Assembly: GCA_949318235.1 (NCBI GenBank)
Contig: OX439133.1
Coordinates: 7,993,637 to 8,057,636, forward strand
DNA: 64,000 nt
Source of the DNA: Ecdyonurus torrentis
Taxonomy: Eukaryota > Arthropoda > Insecta > Ephemeroptera > Heptageniidae
Reading direction: 5' to 3'
Shown: piece after piece, positions 53,957 to 64,000 of the stretch
Layout of the letters: each line of letters begins with the position of its first letter
Numbering within the stretch: the first letter of the stretch is position 1
The notes under the pieces: model-generated
Databases searched by the model: none
Told to the model about the DNA's origin: nothing
What the model saw: only the letters and a program-made list of their open reading frames with translations
Made by a program: the position numbers and the translations under genes

Positions 53957-54568
53957 AAGGCATAATGCACTTTTTTAAACATCCTTTAGAATACTAGGTT
54001 AATAATTTACATACCTTATTATGGCAGAATTAGACATGAACGAGATGATTTTGTATTTATTTTCATTTATTTTCCATTTGACGGTTGAAATAAAACTTAT
54101 CTGACGTCACACTGTACTGATGGGGCTGCGAAGTGGTGGGGTGTTTTAAATTTATCACGTGACCAAAGAACTTGACTGCTGCTTGACTGTGATTGGCTGA
54201 TGAGATGGGCAGGGGGGAAAGCCGGGAAAAAGTTTGGTACTTCCCTAAACTTATTACTTCCGAGTTTGCGCGCAAAGTGTTTTATAGTTTAGGGAAGTAC
54301 CAAACTTTTTCCTGGTGTTCCCCCCTACCCATCTTATCAGCCAATCACAGTCAAGTTCTTTGGTCACATGATAAATTTAAAACACCTCACCACTTCGCAG
54401 CCCCATCAGTACAGTGTGACGTCAGATAAGTTTTATTTCAACCGTCAAATGGAAAATAAATGAAAATATATACAAAATCAACGCGTTCATGTCTAATTCT
54501 GCCATAATAAGGTATGTAAATTATTAACCTAGTATTCTAAAGCATGTTTAAAAAAGTGCATTATGCCT
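53957..54568. mobile_element. Harbinger-like MITE, 612 bp palindrome
   Basis: TTA flanks (53954-53956, 54569-54571). Ends AAGGCATAATGCACTTTTTT / AAAAAAGTGCATTATGCCT. Arms of about 280 bp hold CTGACGTCAC (54101) and GTGACGTCAG (54416), plus TGATTGGCTGATGAGATGGG and its mirror. The centre is near 54262. Confidence 0.88.
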
Positions 54569-54572
54569 TTAA

Positions 54573-54890
54573 GAGTGTATGCATTCATGTTAATGTCTAC
54601 GCCATGTTGTATCACTGAATAACATGGGATGCATAAGAAAATAAATCTTTTTGCTATAGTTTTAAAATACTAAGCGATATTGTTGAGAGCATTGATGCTG
54701 TTAACAGCTAGGTTGAATTAGTTTTTTCTAGTATGTATACAAGAAAAATAATAATACATAAAAAAAAAGAAGTTAATTTTCCAAAGAAAATAGCCAAAAA
54801 CTACGTTTGTCCTATGCTGAGCAATGTTATTCATTGCTCAAGAAAAGCATCGAAAATCATTCACAATGACGTCATGCGCACACTCCCTAT
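54573..54890 (-). mobile_element. M1 element, abutting the Harbinger-like MITE
   Basis: GAGTGTATGCATTCATGTTA to CGCACACTCCCTAT, with GAGCATTGATGCTGTTAACA and CTATGCTGAGCAATGTTATT (octamer at 54867). It starts within 2 bp of the TTA flank of the preceding element. Confidence 0.85.
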
Positions 54891-55459
54891 ACAAATATAT
54901 TCAGAGGCTGATTGAATTTTTCCCTTATTTTCAAACACAAACAGACGAGAACTAGTTAACGTCCATTAAATATTAATAGGATTTATAATTTAATTACTAA
55001 TAAATGAATCAGAAAGCCTAAATCTTATAAAAACAAATATTTTATATATACTCCTAATACATAATTCAATATTTTCTAATATATTACTTCATAATGTAAT
55101 GAAAACAATTATAAAACATCAATCAATATTTATATAGACCACCAAAAAAATCTCTTTAAAAAGTATGACTTGTAATTTTCTATTCTACATACACATTTAA
55201 TTTTAAAAAATGGTATTTATATATAAATACTGTTTGTACACAAAATAACCTAATTTTGACGTAACAACAAAGGAAAGAAGAAGAAGAAGAAAAAATAGCG
55301 CTACTTTGAAACCATATGCGTTTCATCACATCAAAAAAAAAATTTATACATATATCGTTACTGTTACGGATCTATACAATGCATTGTTGTTTTTTTAAGC
55401 AGCGGGCAAAGTATTTGCATGTAAAAATGATTATTAATTTAAAATACAAATAGTAATTA

Positions 55460-55774
55460 TAGCATGGTTTCATTCATATTAAAGTCAACGCCTGCATAGG
55501 TGAGCACTACATGAGCTGGTATAGGAAAATGACACATTTTGCCACTTTAAAAATACTTTAAAAATTTTTTAGAAAGCATTGGTGCTGTAATAAGTTAACT
55601 TTTGTTTTCCAGTATGCGAGAAAAATAATGAGAAAAAAAATACTTATTTTCCAAAGAAATTAGCAAAAAAAAACACACACACGTTTTTACTATATTATGC
55701 TAAGCAATGTTGTTCGTTGCTCAATAATGGCATCGAAGTGCATTTATTATGACGTCATGCGCACATGCCCTATA
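55460..55774 (-). mobile_element. M1 element, diverged copy
   Basis: GGTTTCATTCATATTAAAGT to GCGCACATGCCCTATA, with TATGCTAAGCAATG and ATTATGACGTCATGC (octamer at 55750). Confidence 0.78.
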
Positions 55775-55837
55775 AGCATCATTTAAATATAGTTTCAACT
55801 TTTTTTTTTTTTTCCTATGCACAAACCCGTACTGGTT

Positions 55838-56110
55838 TGACGAGCCAGATATCACGAGTTCGATGCTCAGTGGGTATATTATGCTGCTTTTTTAGATGCC
55901 GTGGTATGCAATGAATGCGTTCTCGTGTTCTCCGCATGTTGATACCAGTGCTTATGTCAGTGTGTCACAGTTAAAACGGCAAGAGAAAAGTTTTCATGTC
56001 TCCGGCCAGTCCTGGCAGTGCAAGGTGACCCATGAAAGGTCAGAGGTATTTTGGGACCAATCCACCTTATTTCATTCATTTCTATTAGATCATAAATCAC
56101 ACGTTGTTGG
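55838..56110 (+). mobile_element. Candidate tRNA-derived SINE
   Basis: CACGAGTTCGATGCTCAGTG resembles a Pol III B box (consensus GGTTCRANNCC), as in the 47946-48045 fragment. The body shares CATGTCTCCGGCCAGTCCTG and GGCAGTGCAAGGT with 3395-3475. A short open frame across it has no protein homology that I recognise. Confidence 0.45.
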
Positions 56111-56969
56111 GTTTATCCTATGTTTATCTGGTGTTTTTTTTTTTTGTTTTTTTTTTTTTTTTTTTTTTTTTCTTTCAATATTTTAAATAATTTTATAATT
56201 TATATTTAATATTTTTTTTAAAATATATATATTTTATATGTGATAAAAAGATGATTTAATTTTTTCTTTTTTTCATAAATAGGATTCAGAATAAAGGATT
56301 TCTACAAAAACTAGTGTATGAAAAATGGGGTGTGCCAAAGTCACTTGAACGCTATAACTATATAAAAAAGTATAAGTTTTTGCAAGCGCTTGACTTCGTT
56401 ACAAAACATTGACGCAAAATTAAACAACAATATGTTTTTTTTACAAATTGCTCTATTTATATTATGTACCAACATGCTTTATTTTTGCAACCTAACTCAG
56501 ATAAACCTGCATTACAAAAATAAACAGATCAAATTACCGGAAGAAGAGCGACATAAAATTTTTATACTAAATAATCGTTACATATGCTTTAATATAAGTA
56601 TATAAAAAAAATATACGGATTTATGCATATAAAAAAAGACGAGATGAAACAGCTGTCATTTTTTTGTCTTAAATTTACTCTGGAATCAATTTTTAATGTG
56701 CGTTCTAAAGCGAATCTTTTACGTCGTTTTTTTTTTTTACTATTAAACATGCGTGATACAAAGTAATAAACTAATTTTAGTCTTACTTTTTAATTTTTTT
56801 ATCGCAATGTTATGATTTTGTTTGTGTAATTATTTTGAAGATTATGAAACAGCAATGAGAAAACAAAGAATAAAAAAAATTAAAAAAAAGTTATTAAATT
56901 AAATATTGTTCAAATTTTCTTTATTTCCAATCTCCTTACAATCAATTGCAATACAAATTACATTTGTTA

Positions 56970-57125
56970 AAGGTTGTACAATCATTCCAATAAAAAATGA
57001 AATTGTATTGGCTTATGGCCATTCAATGCAATCAGATGGAGATTTCATTTGACGAAAAACTGTATCTAAATACATGTTATTCCCATATGCCAATAGAATT
57101 TCATTTTTTATTGGAATGACTGTAC
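56970..57125. repeat. Hairpin around the 'CAATCAGATGGAGATTTCA' repeat, copy 3
   Basis: The outer arms ATTCCAATAAAAAATGAAAT / ATTTCATTTTTTATTGGAAT are perfect inverted repeats. The inner part holds TTATGGCCATTCAATGCAAT and CCATATGCCAATAG. Probably a MITE of about 150 bp. Confidence 0.65.
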
Positions 57126-57199
57126 CTGGAATTGTCAACTTATTTGGTAAGTATATCTTAAACCATAATAATACTTATATATTTTAACAATTTATGTAT

Positions 57200-57497
57200 A
57201 AACCCCTTTCACATCCTTGCGCTTTGTCGCCATGTTTGTGGTGCCCTAATGCATTGCCCAGCATAGGGGAAACATCATTTCTCCTATAATTTTTTAACAC
57301 AAAAATAGTTTATTTCAACTGAAAGAATTTTTCTCATATTCTTCAAGCTTATTAGGAGCTAGAAATAAGGCTTTGATTGAGGTTTGAAGCTTCTTTTGCT
57401 ATTAAAAAAATAAAAATGATGTTTTTCCTATGCTGGCCTATGTATTCCTGACCAACAAAATAGCGACTCTTAAATATGAGTGCAACCGGTCTATAGA
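57200..57497 (-). mobile_element. M2 element, copy 1
   Basis: About 295 bp matching 61443-61735 in reverse: TCCTTGCGCTTTGTCGCCAT, CAGCATAGGGGAAACATCAT, CCTATGTATTCCTGACCAAC and TGAGTGCAACCGGTCTATA. M2 resembles M1 in layout (a TATAGG-like end and a CTATGCTGG/CAGCATAGG block), so it may be a distant relative. Confidence 0.75.
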
Positions 57498-57509
57498 TAT
57501 ACAGTACTT

Positions 57510-58651
57510 TTAGTATTTTAAGTTAGTAAAAAAAAATTGTCATGATAGCCTCCATTGAGCTGGTAATATTTTTTTAAATATTATAAAACAGAGACAAAGA
57601 ATTCAAAATATAGATCGGAAAAACATAATTCATATTGTTTCCATTTTTAATCATAAAAAAGTAAAAAAGATAAAAACTATCAACAAGAAATTAAAATTCC
57701 CAATATAATCACATAGCATTGAAGTAGCCACAAAACCCCCATTAAATAAATATTGAACACTAATCGATAAATTTCCCAATAATTAATGAAATAAAAAAAA
57801 TAAACTTTGACCAATTGATTTTACGCCTTTTATTTATTGTTTTTCCCTTATCAGTATGCAGTACTGAATCATTTAAGTGCTGTTAACATTGCACTATATA
57901 CATATATGATAAGAGAGACAGATAAGGATTACAAAACGTCAAAATACAAAAGGAAATGAGAACGTACAAAAATAGGAAGGAAAAACTGTAAAAACAGCAA
58001 CAACTGTATATTTTACAAATATACTAAAGTTCCTATTAAAGAATATTTTATCAAATATCAATATTTTATGGTAATTAGTACTCTATTTGTATTAGTTATG
58101 TGTTATGCAACTATTATCAACAGTTCAGTTTTAAAATACGGAACTCGTGTGTTTTTAATAAAAACTTTGTTTACGATTTGGAATTTTTCAAAAATTTAAA
58201 TGCCGATACTATACTATTGAAATGTACTGGGGAAAAAAAACTGAACTACTCTTTATTTAATAAAGAAGTCATCATGCAAAATTTTAAATAAGTTATCGTT
58301 AATGAAAAATTCTTAAAAATTAAAAACTGTCATAAATTATCAACAAATATAGTCAATTAAACATAAAAATATTAAAACTAATTTTTTTTTTTTTTTTTTT
58401 TTTTTTTTTGCAATTACCGTATGTATGTACCCAAAGGAAATGGAAAACTTGCACAACAATGGGAGTAAATGCCAACATTTCAATGCATTCTTTGCCACCT
58501 ACAGCACCCGCTCTATATCTTGGCCTGTGTATTATGGCAGTATTGCTATATTTACGATTTTTCCATAAGCAGCCTAATGTATTGCAAGATTAAGATTTTA
58601 TTTCGGTACCAATTGCTATGGCGATCAAAGAAACATTAATTGAAAAATCGT

Positions 58652-58698
<47 letters not shown>

Positions 58699-59110
58699 TA
58701 AAACCGTAAAAATGTAACCAGTATCCCTTATCTAAATATTTCCTTCCTTCCTTGCAATTTCAGGATGAGATAGGAAAACCAATGAAATAAAATAAATAAA
58801 TAATCGCAAAAGGTTATAAAATAGAATAATTTTTTGTAATAAGCATACAATTATGAAATAGCAAAAAAAAAAAAAAATTGCAGACAATAAAAAAATAAAA
58901 TTATAATAATGAAAAATTTTAATTCTCTTGTCTTCTACGTATGACAATACATATATGGAGACTTCAATTATCATAAAGTTTCCATATATATACATAGCAT
59001 TTCCATAAGGTATAATAGAAGAAAATTAAAACAACAGTCGCTGTACAAATATGTTTTAAAATTCAATTTAAAATTATTTTTCTCAGAACTATACACACAT
59101 AACAAGATAA
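57510..59110. other. AT-rich intergenic stretch
   Basis: Holds poly(T) runs at 58383-58409 and 58653-58695. Otherwise no exon-like or repeat structure was seen. Confidence 0.5.
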
Positions 59111-59113
59111 TAA

Positions 59114-59118
<5 letters not shown>

Positions 59119-59158
<40 letters not shown>
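59119..59158. repeat. (GA)n microsatellite
   Basis: About 40 bp of GA dinucleotide. Confidence 0.95.
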
Positions 59159-59161
<3 letters not shown>

Positions 59162-59610
59162 AAATTAAGCGTGTATTCTATTTTACCATATTTCACATAA
59201 TTTTTTTTTAAATTAAATTATCTATTTAAGAAGATCGAGAGAAGAAAACCACATTAAAGTAGCTCAAAAGTATATATAAGTAATAAAATTAGGTTAATAA
59301 TGTGCTACTCTTTGATACCGTTTGATAAAATATATAAGTGTTTGGACTATGTTTTTATTAGTATTATATAATACACTTTTTGTAAAGAAAAGAATGACAC
59401 GAAATATATTTGTTAAAAAAAAATGTAACATTTTCTTGGAATATTTTGATTAATTTTGAAGACTACGTAGAAAAAATTTAGATAAGTTAGGGAAAAAATA
59501 TTATAAAAAGGTTCTAAAAAAACTGACTGCCCAAATATTATGACTACAGCCTTATATCATTTTTTTTTATCTGAAGTTCAAATTATATATTAATATAATT
59601 TAAATTTTTT

Positions 59611-60970
59611 CAGGGTTTGACCGGGTTTTTTAACCTGGATTTTTGCCGGGCGGTTTTTTATAAAAAACCGGGCAATAAGATTTTTAAAAAACCCGGTTTT
59701 TTAAAAAGCCGGTTTAAAAAAAAAAAAGAAAAAAAAAAAAAAAGAAAAAAAAAGAAAAAAGAAAAAAAGAAAAAAGAAAAAAAGAAGCCGAAATACTATA
59801 TAATAAAAGAGCGGAAAAGTAGTCTCTTTTTTCATCAAAATAGTCTTCAAAATTAAAAAATAGTCTAAAAATAGTCTCTTAAAATAATAAAATAGTTGGA
59901 AAATAGTCTTTGTAATTTATATAGCTCATTATCTGTTTTCTTAATAGTCTCTAGGATTGCCTTAAAAAAAAAAAAAAAAAAAAAAAATCTAGTCTTAAAT
60001 AATTGCATCGGTCTAAAATAGCATTGTCTAAATAATAATAAAAAAAAAAAAAATCTTCAGAGACCACTAAAAACATTTTTTTAAGGCGAATTAGTATGAA
60101 CACAAAATAAAGAAGCTTTGGTACTTAAAAATTTAATTATGTCAAACACGTGAAACATGAATAGTAAGTGAATAAGTTATTCGTCACCTTATTAAAGATA
60201 ACAATACATGTAAATGTGTAAATGCAAATTTGAGTGGAAATTTGTAGTCAAATAAGAAACTTTTTTTTAAATTAAAATTATTATTAAATTAAAACTTTTT
60301 TCGAAAAAAAAAATTATAATAAAAATAAAAAATATTTTAAATTTACTCAATTTTATTTGAAAATTATTGTGTTCCAACAAAACATGTTGCAAATAAATAA
60401 TAAAAAAAAATTATTGTGAAAATATGGTTTACTTTTAGCGATTTCCAGTCCAAGTCAGTCATGTTCTACGTTAATTTTCCGTTATTTTTGTCAGAAATAT
60501 CGAAAAACATCGAAAAAAGGCAAAATAGTCGCGAAATAGTCTTTTTTTAATTTTGTATATAGGCTTGAAATCGTGTGATTCGTTGAAATTTTAAGTAAAA
60601 ACCCCAATAGTCTCAATATTGACAATAGTCTAAAGACTATTTTTCCGCTCTCTTAAATAGTAACAGTCGAAATTCTTAATTTACTTGTATTACTATAATT
60701 ACTATGAATAAATAAACCTCTATAAAATTGATATTTGATGTTTTGTTTTTTTGTTTTTTGTTTTTCTTTTTTTTTTTTTCAAATGACTAAAAAATATGCG
60801 AGTTTATTATTTTATTATTTTTATGTTATTATTGTGAAAATTAGAAAAAAATTAAAAAACCGGGTTTTTTTACTTAAAAAACCGGGTTTTATTAAAAAAA
60901 ACGGGCTAGAAAACCCGGTTTTACCTGCCGGCCGGTTTTATTAAAAAAACCGGGTTTAATCCGAACCCTG
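59611..60970. mobile_element. hAT-like non-autonomous element, 1.36 kb
   Basis: The perfect 8-bp duplication AATTTTTT (59603-59610, 60971-60978) flanks CAGGGTTTGACCGGG and the mirrored TTTAATCCGAACCCTG; CAGGG fits the hAT YARNG rule. Both ends carry arrays of AAAACCGGGTTTT-like palindromes (59630-59715, 60855-60950). The interior repeats AATAGTCT many times and encodes no transposase. The duplication is low-complexity, which weakens it a little. Confidence 0.82.
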
Positions 60971-61239
60971 AATTTTTTCCATCGAAAAGCTTCTACGAAC
61001 ACGTCAACTCACTAATAAAATGCAGATAATTTTTTTGTAAGTTACAATATGTGCAATGTATCTTATGAAAATGAAACTTATACTTAATTTCGAGTTTCAT
61101 ATCTTAATTGATAACTTATGATTGCACATTTCAAGGAAAATTTGAGTCCAACAGAGAGAGACAGACAGAGAGAGAGAGACAGAGAAGCTTATATTTTATA
61201 AACATTGCGTTGAGCCATCACAAAAACAATCGTTTTCGC

Positions 61240-61345
61240 AACTGTGCTTCCATTGCATCATGTTATATAAATATAGACGGGTTCCACTTATATTTAAACA
61301 ATATGCAATATCTGTTGGTCAGGAATACACTGGCCAGTATAGGAA
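61240..61345 (+). mobile_element. M2 element, fragment
   Basis: GGTTCCACTTATATTTAAAC, CTGTTGGTCAGGAATACACT and CAGTATAGGAAAAAATGTTG match the left part of the copy at 61443. Confidence 0.6.
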
Positions 61346-61442
61346 AAAATGTTGATAGAAAGAGGTGCTTTAATTTCTTACTGTATATAGCAAATTATGC
61401 TTCAAAACTCAATCTTACCCTTATTCCTATATAGGTTCTAAT

Positions 61443-61735
61443 ATACCGGTTGCACTCATATTTAAGTTTGTTGGTCAGGAATGGAATACATATAGGCAAC
61501 CATAGGAAAAATGTCATTTTTATTATTTTTTTAATAGCAAAAGAAGCTTCAAAGCTCAATCAAAGCCTCATTTCTAGCTCCTAATAAGTTTGAAGAATAT
61601 GAGTATTGTTCAGTTAAAATAAACTCTTTTTATGTGAAATATTAATAGAAATGGTGTTTCCCCTATGCTGGACATGCATTGGGCACCACAAACATGACGA
61701 CAAAGCGCAAGGATGTACAACGTGCCTATAACAAC
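61443..61735 (+). mobile_element. M2 element, copy 2
   Basis: TATACCGGTTGCACTCATAT through TTTGTTGGTCAGGAATGG, CCTAATAAGTTTGAAGAATA and GACAAAGCGCAAGGATGTAC. Non-coding; inverted relative to 57200-57497. Confidence 0.75.
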
Positions 61736-61739
61736 GTAG

Positions 61740-62164
61740 TGGCATTTAATATAAAGTCATAATGAAAAAAATATTGATAACAGTCATTTATCAGTTTTTG
61801 TTATTATTATTGTTATTCATTTTTTCATTATTAATTATAATCTCAAGTTAATCAGCCTGTCATGAATGTATTGATTTCGATATAGAATATTACGCTGACT
61901 TTACAATAAAGATTTTATTTCTTATTTTTATGTATACAGTACATATTTCCATATAAATTCAAAAAATATTTATATACAGCTCAACTTTTTCATTTATATA
62001 ATACGCTGCAGTAAAAATGTTTACTCACCAATAAATAATGCAGATTTTTAAAGTGAATGCAGTGATTTTGTCCTTTGAAAGAAATAATCCTTACAAGTCC
62101 GAGTTCCTATCGCAATGACAGATTTCTTGTAACTGCACATTTTGTGTTGAATTTTGAGTCCAGT

Positions 62165-62202
<38 letters not shown>

Positions 62203-62393
62203 TTCATAATATATTTTGTAAACATTATAGTGAGCAATCCAAGTAACAGACTTTGGACTCTACATTAAAAAAATACAATACCACAAATATGTACGGTTTG
62301 TTATTGTAAAAAAGCATAAGAAAATGCTAGCAAGTTAAAATTACATTTCTTTCAGCTAAACTATAAACAATACAGATGAGTCATGTATCAAGT

Positions 62394-62428
<35 letters not shown>

Positions 62429-62650
62429 ACCACCTGCATAGAAATTGGTTTCACTGTTGTAAGTATCATCATTTGAATCATATAGTCACCATAGATTGCA
62501 ATATAAATATAGGACATTACTTTTGTTATACCAGTGGTGATCTGGTGACGTAGGGTATAGCACAGGGAACCCCTAAGTGTCTATCGGGCGGACTATACTT
62601 TCAGCAATGATTGTGCAGTTGTAATGGAGTAATGACAGTAATAATATAAT
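61740..62650. other. AT-rich intergenic stretch
   Basis: A GA microsatellite at 62170-62199 and a T run at 62397-62424. Otherwise nothing recognised. Confidence 0.5.
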
Positions 62651-62660
62651 GAGCTACAGA

Positions 62661-62978
62661 GTGTATGTGCATGACGTCATACTGATTACGCTTCGACGAC
62701 ATATTTGAAGTTTGGAGCAATATTGCTCAGCATGTGGTTTTTATCTTCTTTTTTTTTTTTTTTTTTTTTTTTTGAAAAATATGTGGTGGTTGTTTTTTGT
62801 TGCTATTATTTTTCTCGCATAATTAAAAACCTAATTCAACCAATTACCAGCATCAATGCTCTTAATAATATTGATAAGTATTTTTAAACTGGCAAAATGT
62901 GCCACTTTCCCATATCTGCCCATGTTATGTTATTTAGTGCTAACATATGGCGTCGACTTTTATATGAATGCCAACCCC
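62661..62978 (+). mobile_element. M1 element, full-length copy
   Basis: GTGTATGTGCATGACGTCAT through TTCAACCAATTACCAGCATC and ATGGCGTCGACTTTTATATG to CCAACCCC. Octamer at 62672-62679. A T run is expanded at 62750-62773. Confidence 0.8.
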
Positions 62979-62984
62979 AATTGA

Positions 62985-64000
62985 CAAAAATTTTAATGTT
63001 TGAGCTAATTCAAAAATTTCACCATTTTGAAGCTTGCTTGCTTGCTTTGTTTATTATTTTTTTTATTTTTATTTTTTATTATTATTATATATATATATTT
63101 TTTTTAGTTAAGGGTGTCGAATTTGGAAGTTTGTACGAATTACAAATTTTCTAATAAAAAATGTTTTTAAAATATACTAAACAACTGAGTTTTTTTTTTT
63201 TTTTTTTTTTTTTTAATTTGCAAATTTTGTAATAACGAAATCGCACGTACAATCTTAGCAATTAAAAATCAATTTTTCATTGCAATGACCAAGCATTAGT
63301 TTTCCACCAAACTATAATATCTTTACAAAATAAAAAAATAATAAAAAATAAACATTTTATGCCAACTTTTTTTTTTTTTTTTGCACGTTGAGTATAAAAA
63401 AGAAAAAGTAAAAAAATATACACACTAGAACTTTTGTTTAGAAAACGGAATCTATTATTTTCTTTTGCTTTTATTGCAAACTTTTGCTTGCGTGAATAAA
63501 AATAAAGGCGAGAGAGAGAGAGAGGGAGAGAGAGTATAATGATGATTCTGTTATACATATATCAAAATTATTGTTAAAATAGCCAAAAGCTATATAAATA
63601 AATTAGTAATTCAAAGCAGTTTTTTCTCCTCCCGAATCGTTTATTTTTTGCTAAAGGCTATTATTTACAATAATATTCATATAAACAAACTTAAAAATAG
63701 GATGCCGATATTTTATTTTTTTAGAGAGCTCTATCTCTTTCTGTCAATGGCTTTTTAACAATACAACTAAAAACTTTCATTCACACTTTTGTCCTCTCAT
63801 TTCTGTATATTTTTATGCATGAATTATTATTTGAGTTTATTTATTTATTATCTATACAAATTTTTGTATACTTTTGATCTAATTTTTATAGGAGCAAATA
63901 AAAAAAATGATATAAATAGCCATAAATAAAAAGCCAAACCCTTTGATATAAATAGTATTCAAAATTTCGGGGCAGAAAAAGAAGAAAAAAGCGCGGAAAA
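62985..64000. other. AT-rich intergenic stretch to window end
   Basis: T runs at 63191-63214 and 63367-63382 and a short interrupted GA tract at 63510-63534. No gene or element signal was seen. Confidence 0.5.

Overview
The window looks like nuclear DNA of an invertebrate animal, most likely an arthropod. It is very AT-rich, has short exons with canonical GT/AG introns, long homopolymer and GA/TC microsatellites, and a very dense load of small inverted-repeat transposons. The arthropod call rests on the look of the conserved genes (CDC42 small effector, LINE reverse-transcriptase tail) and is an inference; no species can be named.

Three host genes are supported. (1) LEO1, a Paf1-complex subunit, lies on + at 25903-36502 in 12 coding exons. 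All exon phases close into one frame of 877 codons plus a TAG stop. Its N-terminal half carries a large serine/arginine repeat domain encoded by two exons. (2) A CDC42 small effector (CDC42SE/SPEC type) lies on - at 47709-49252 in three coding exons. Its middle exon has no start codon, so long-ORF searches miss it. (3) One exon of a CARD-domain protein lies on - at 10110-10395; the rest of that gene was not found. Two further candidate exons (19671-19760 and 23454-23545) are weaker.

The rest is mostly mobile DNA. Region 1-8500 holds microsatellites and copies of a ~300 bp element (called M1 here; about 12 copies in the window). Region 8.5-9.1 kb is a truncated LINE tail and 9.48-9.98 kb is an ACCGGT-rich patch. 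Region 11.3-19.3 kb is a chain of nested palindromes, including a 1.55 kb hAT-like foldback with a perfect 8-bp target duplication and a tRNA-like sequence in each arm. A 1.48 kb TIR element lies at 21.6-23.1 kb. The LEO1 introns are packed with hairpin elements; intron 8 is a four-level nest. A 5'-truncated Penelope-like element with intact reverse transcriptase and GIY-YIG domains is at 38.4-40.5 kb. Its 3' end is the same sequence as the arms of a hairpin family scattered through the window. Region 41-64 kb has more M1 copies, Harbinger-like MITEs, the CDC42SE gene and a second hAT-like element (59.6-61.0 kb).

The most unusual points are: the Penelope 3' end forming tail-to-tail hairpins with 14-bp target duplications; 19 copies of the CRE octamer TGACGTCA, almost all inside several unrelated transposon families; the RS-repeat domain inside LEO1; and hammerhead-like CTGAAGA/GAAA motifs in paired inverted arrangement.
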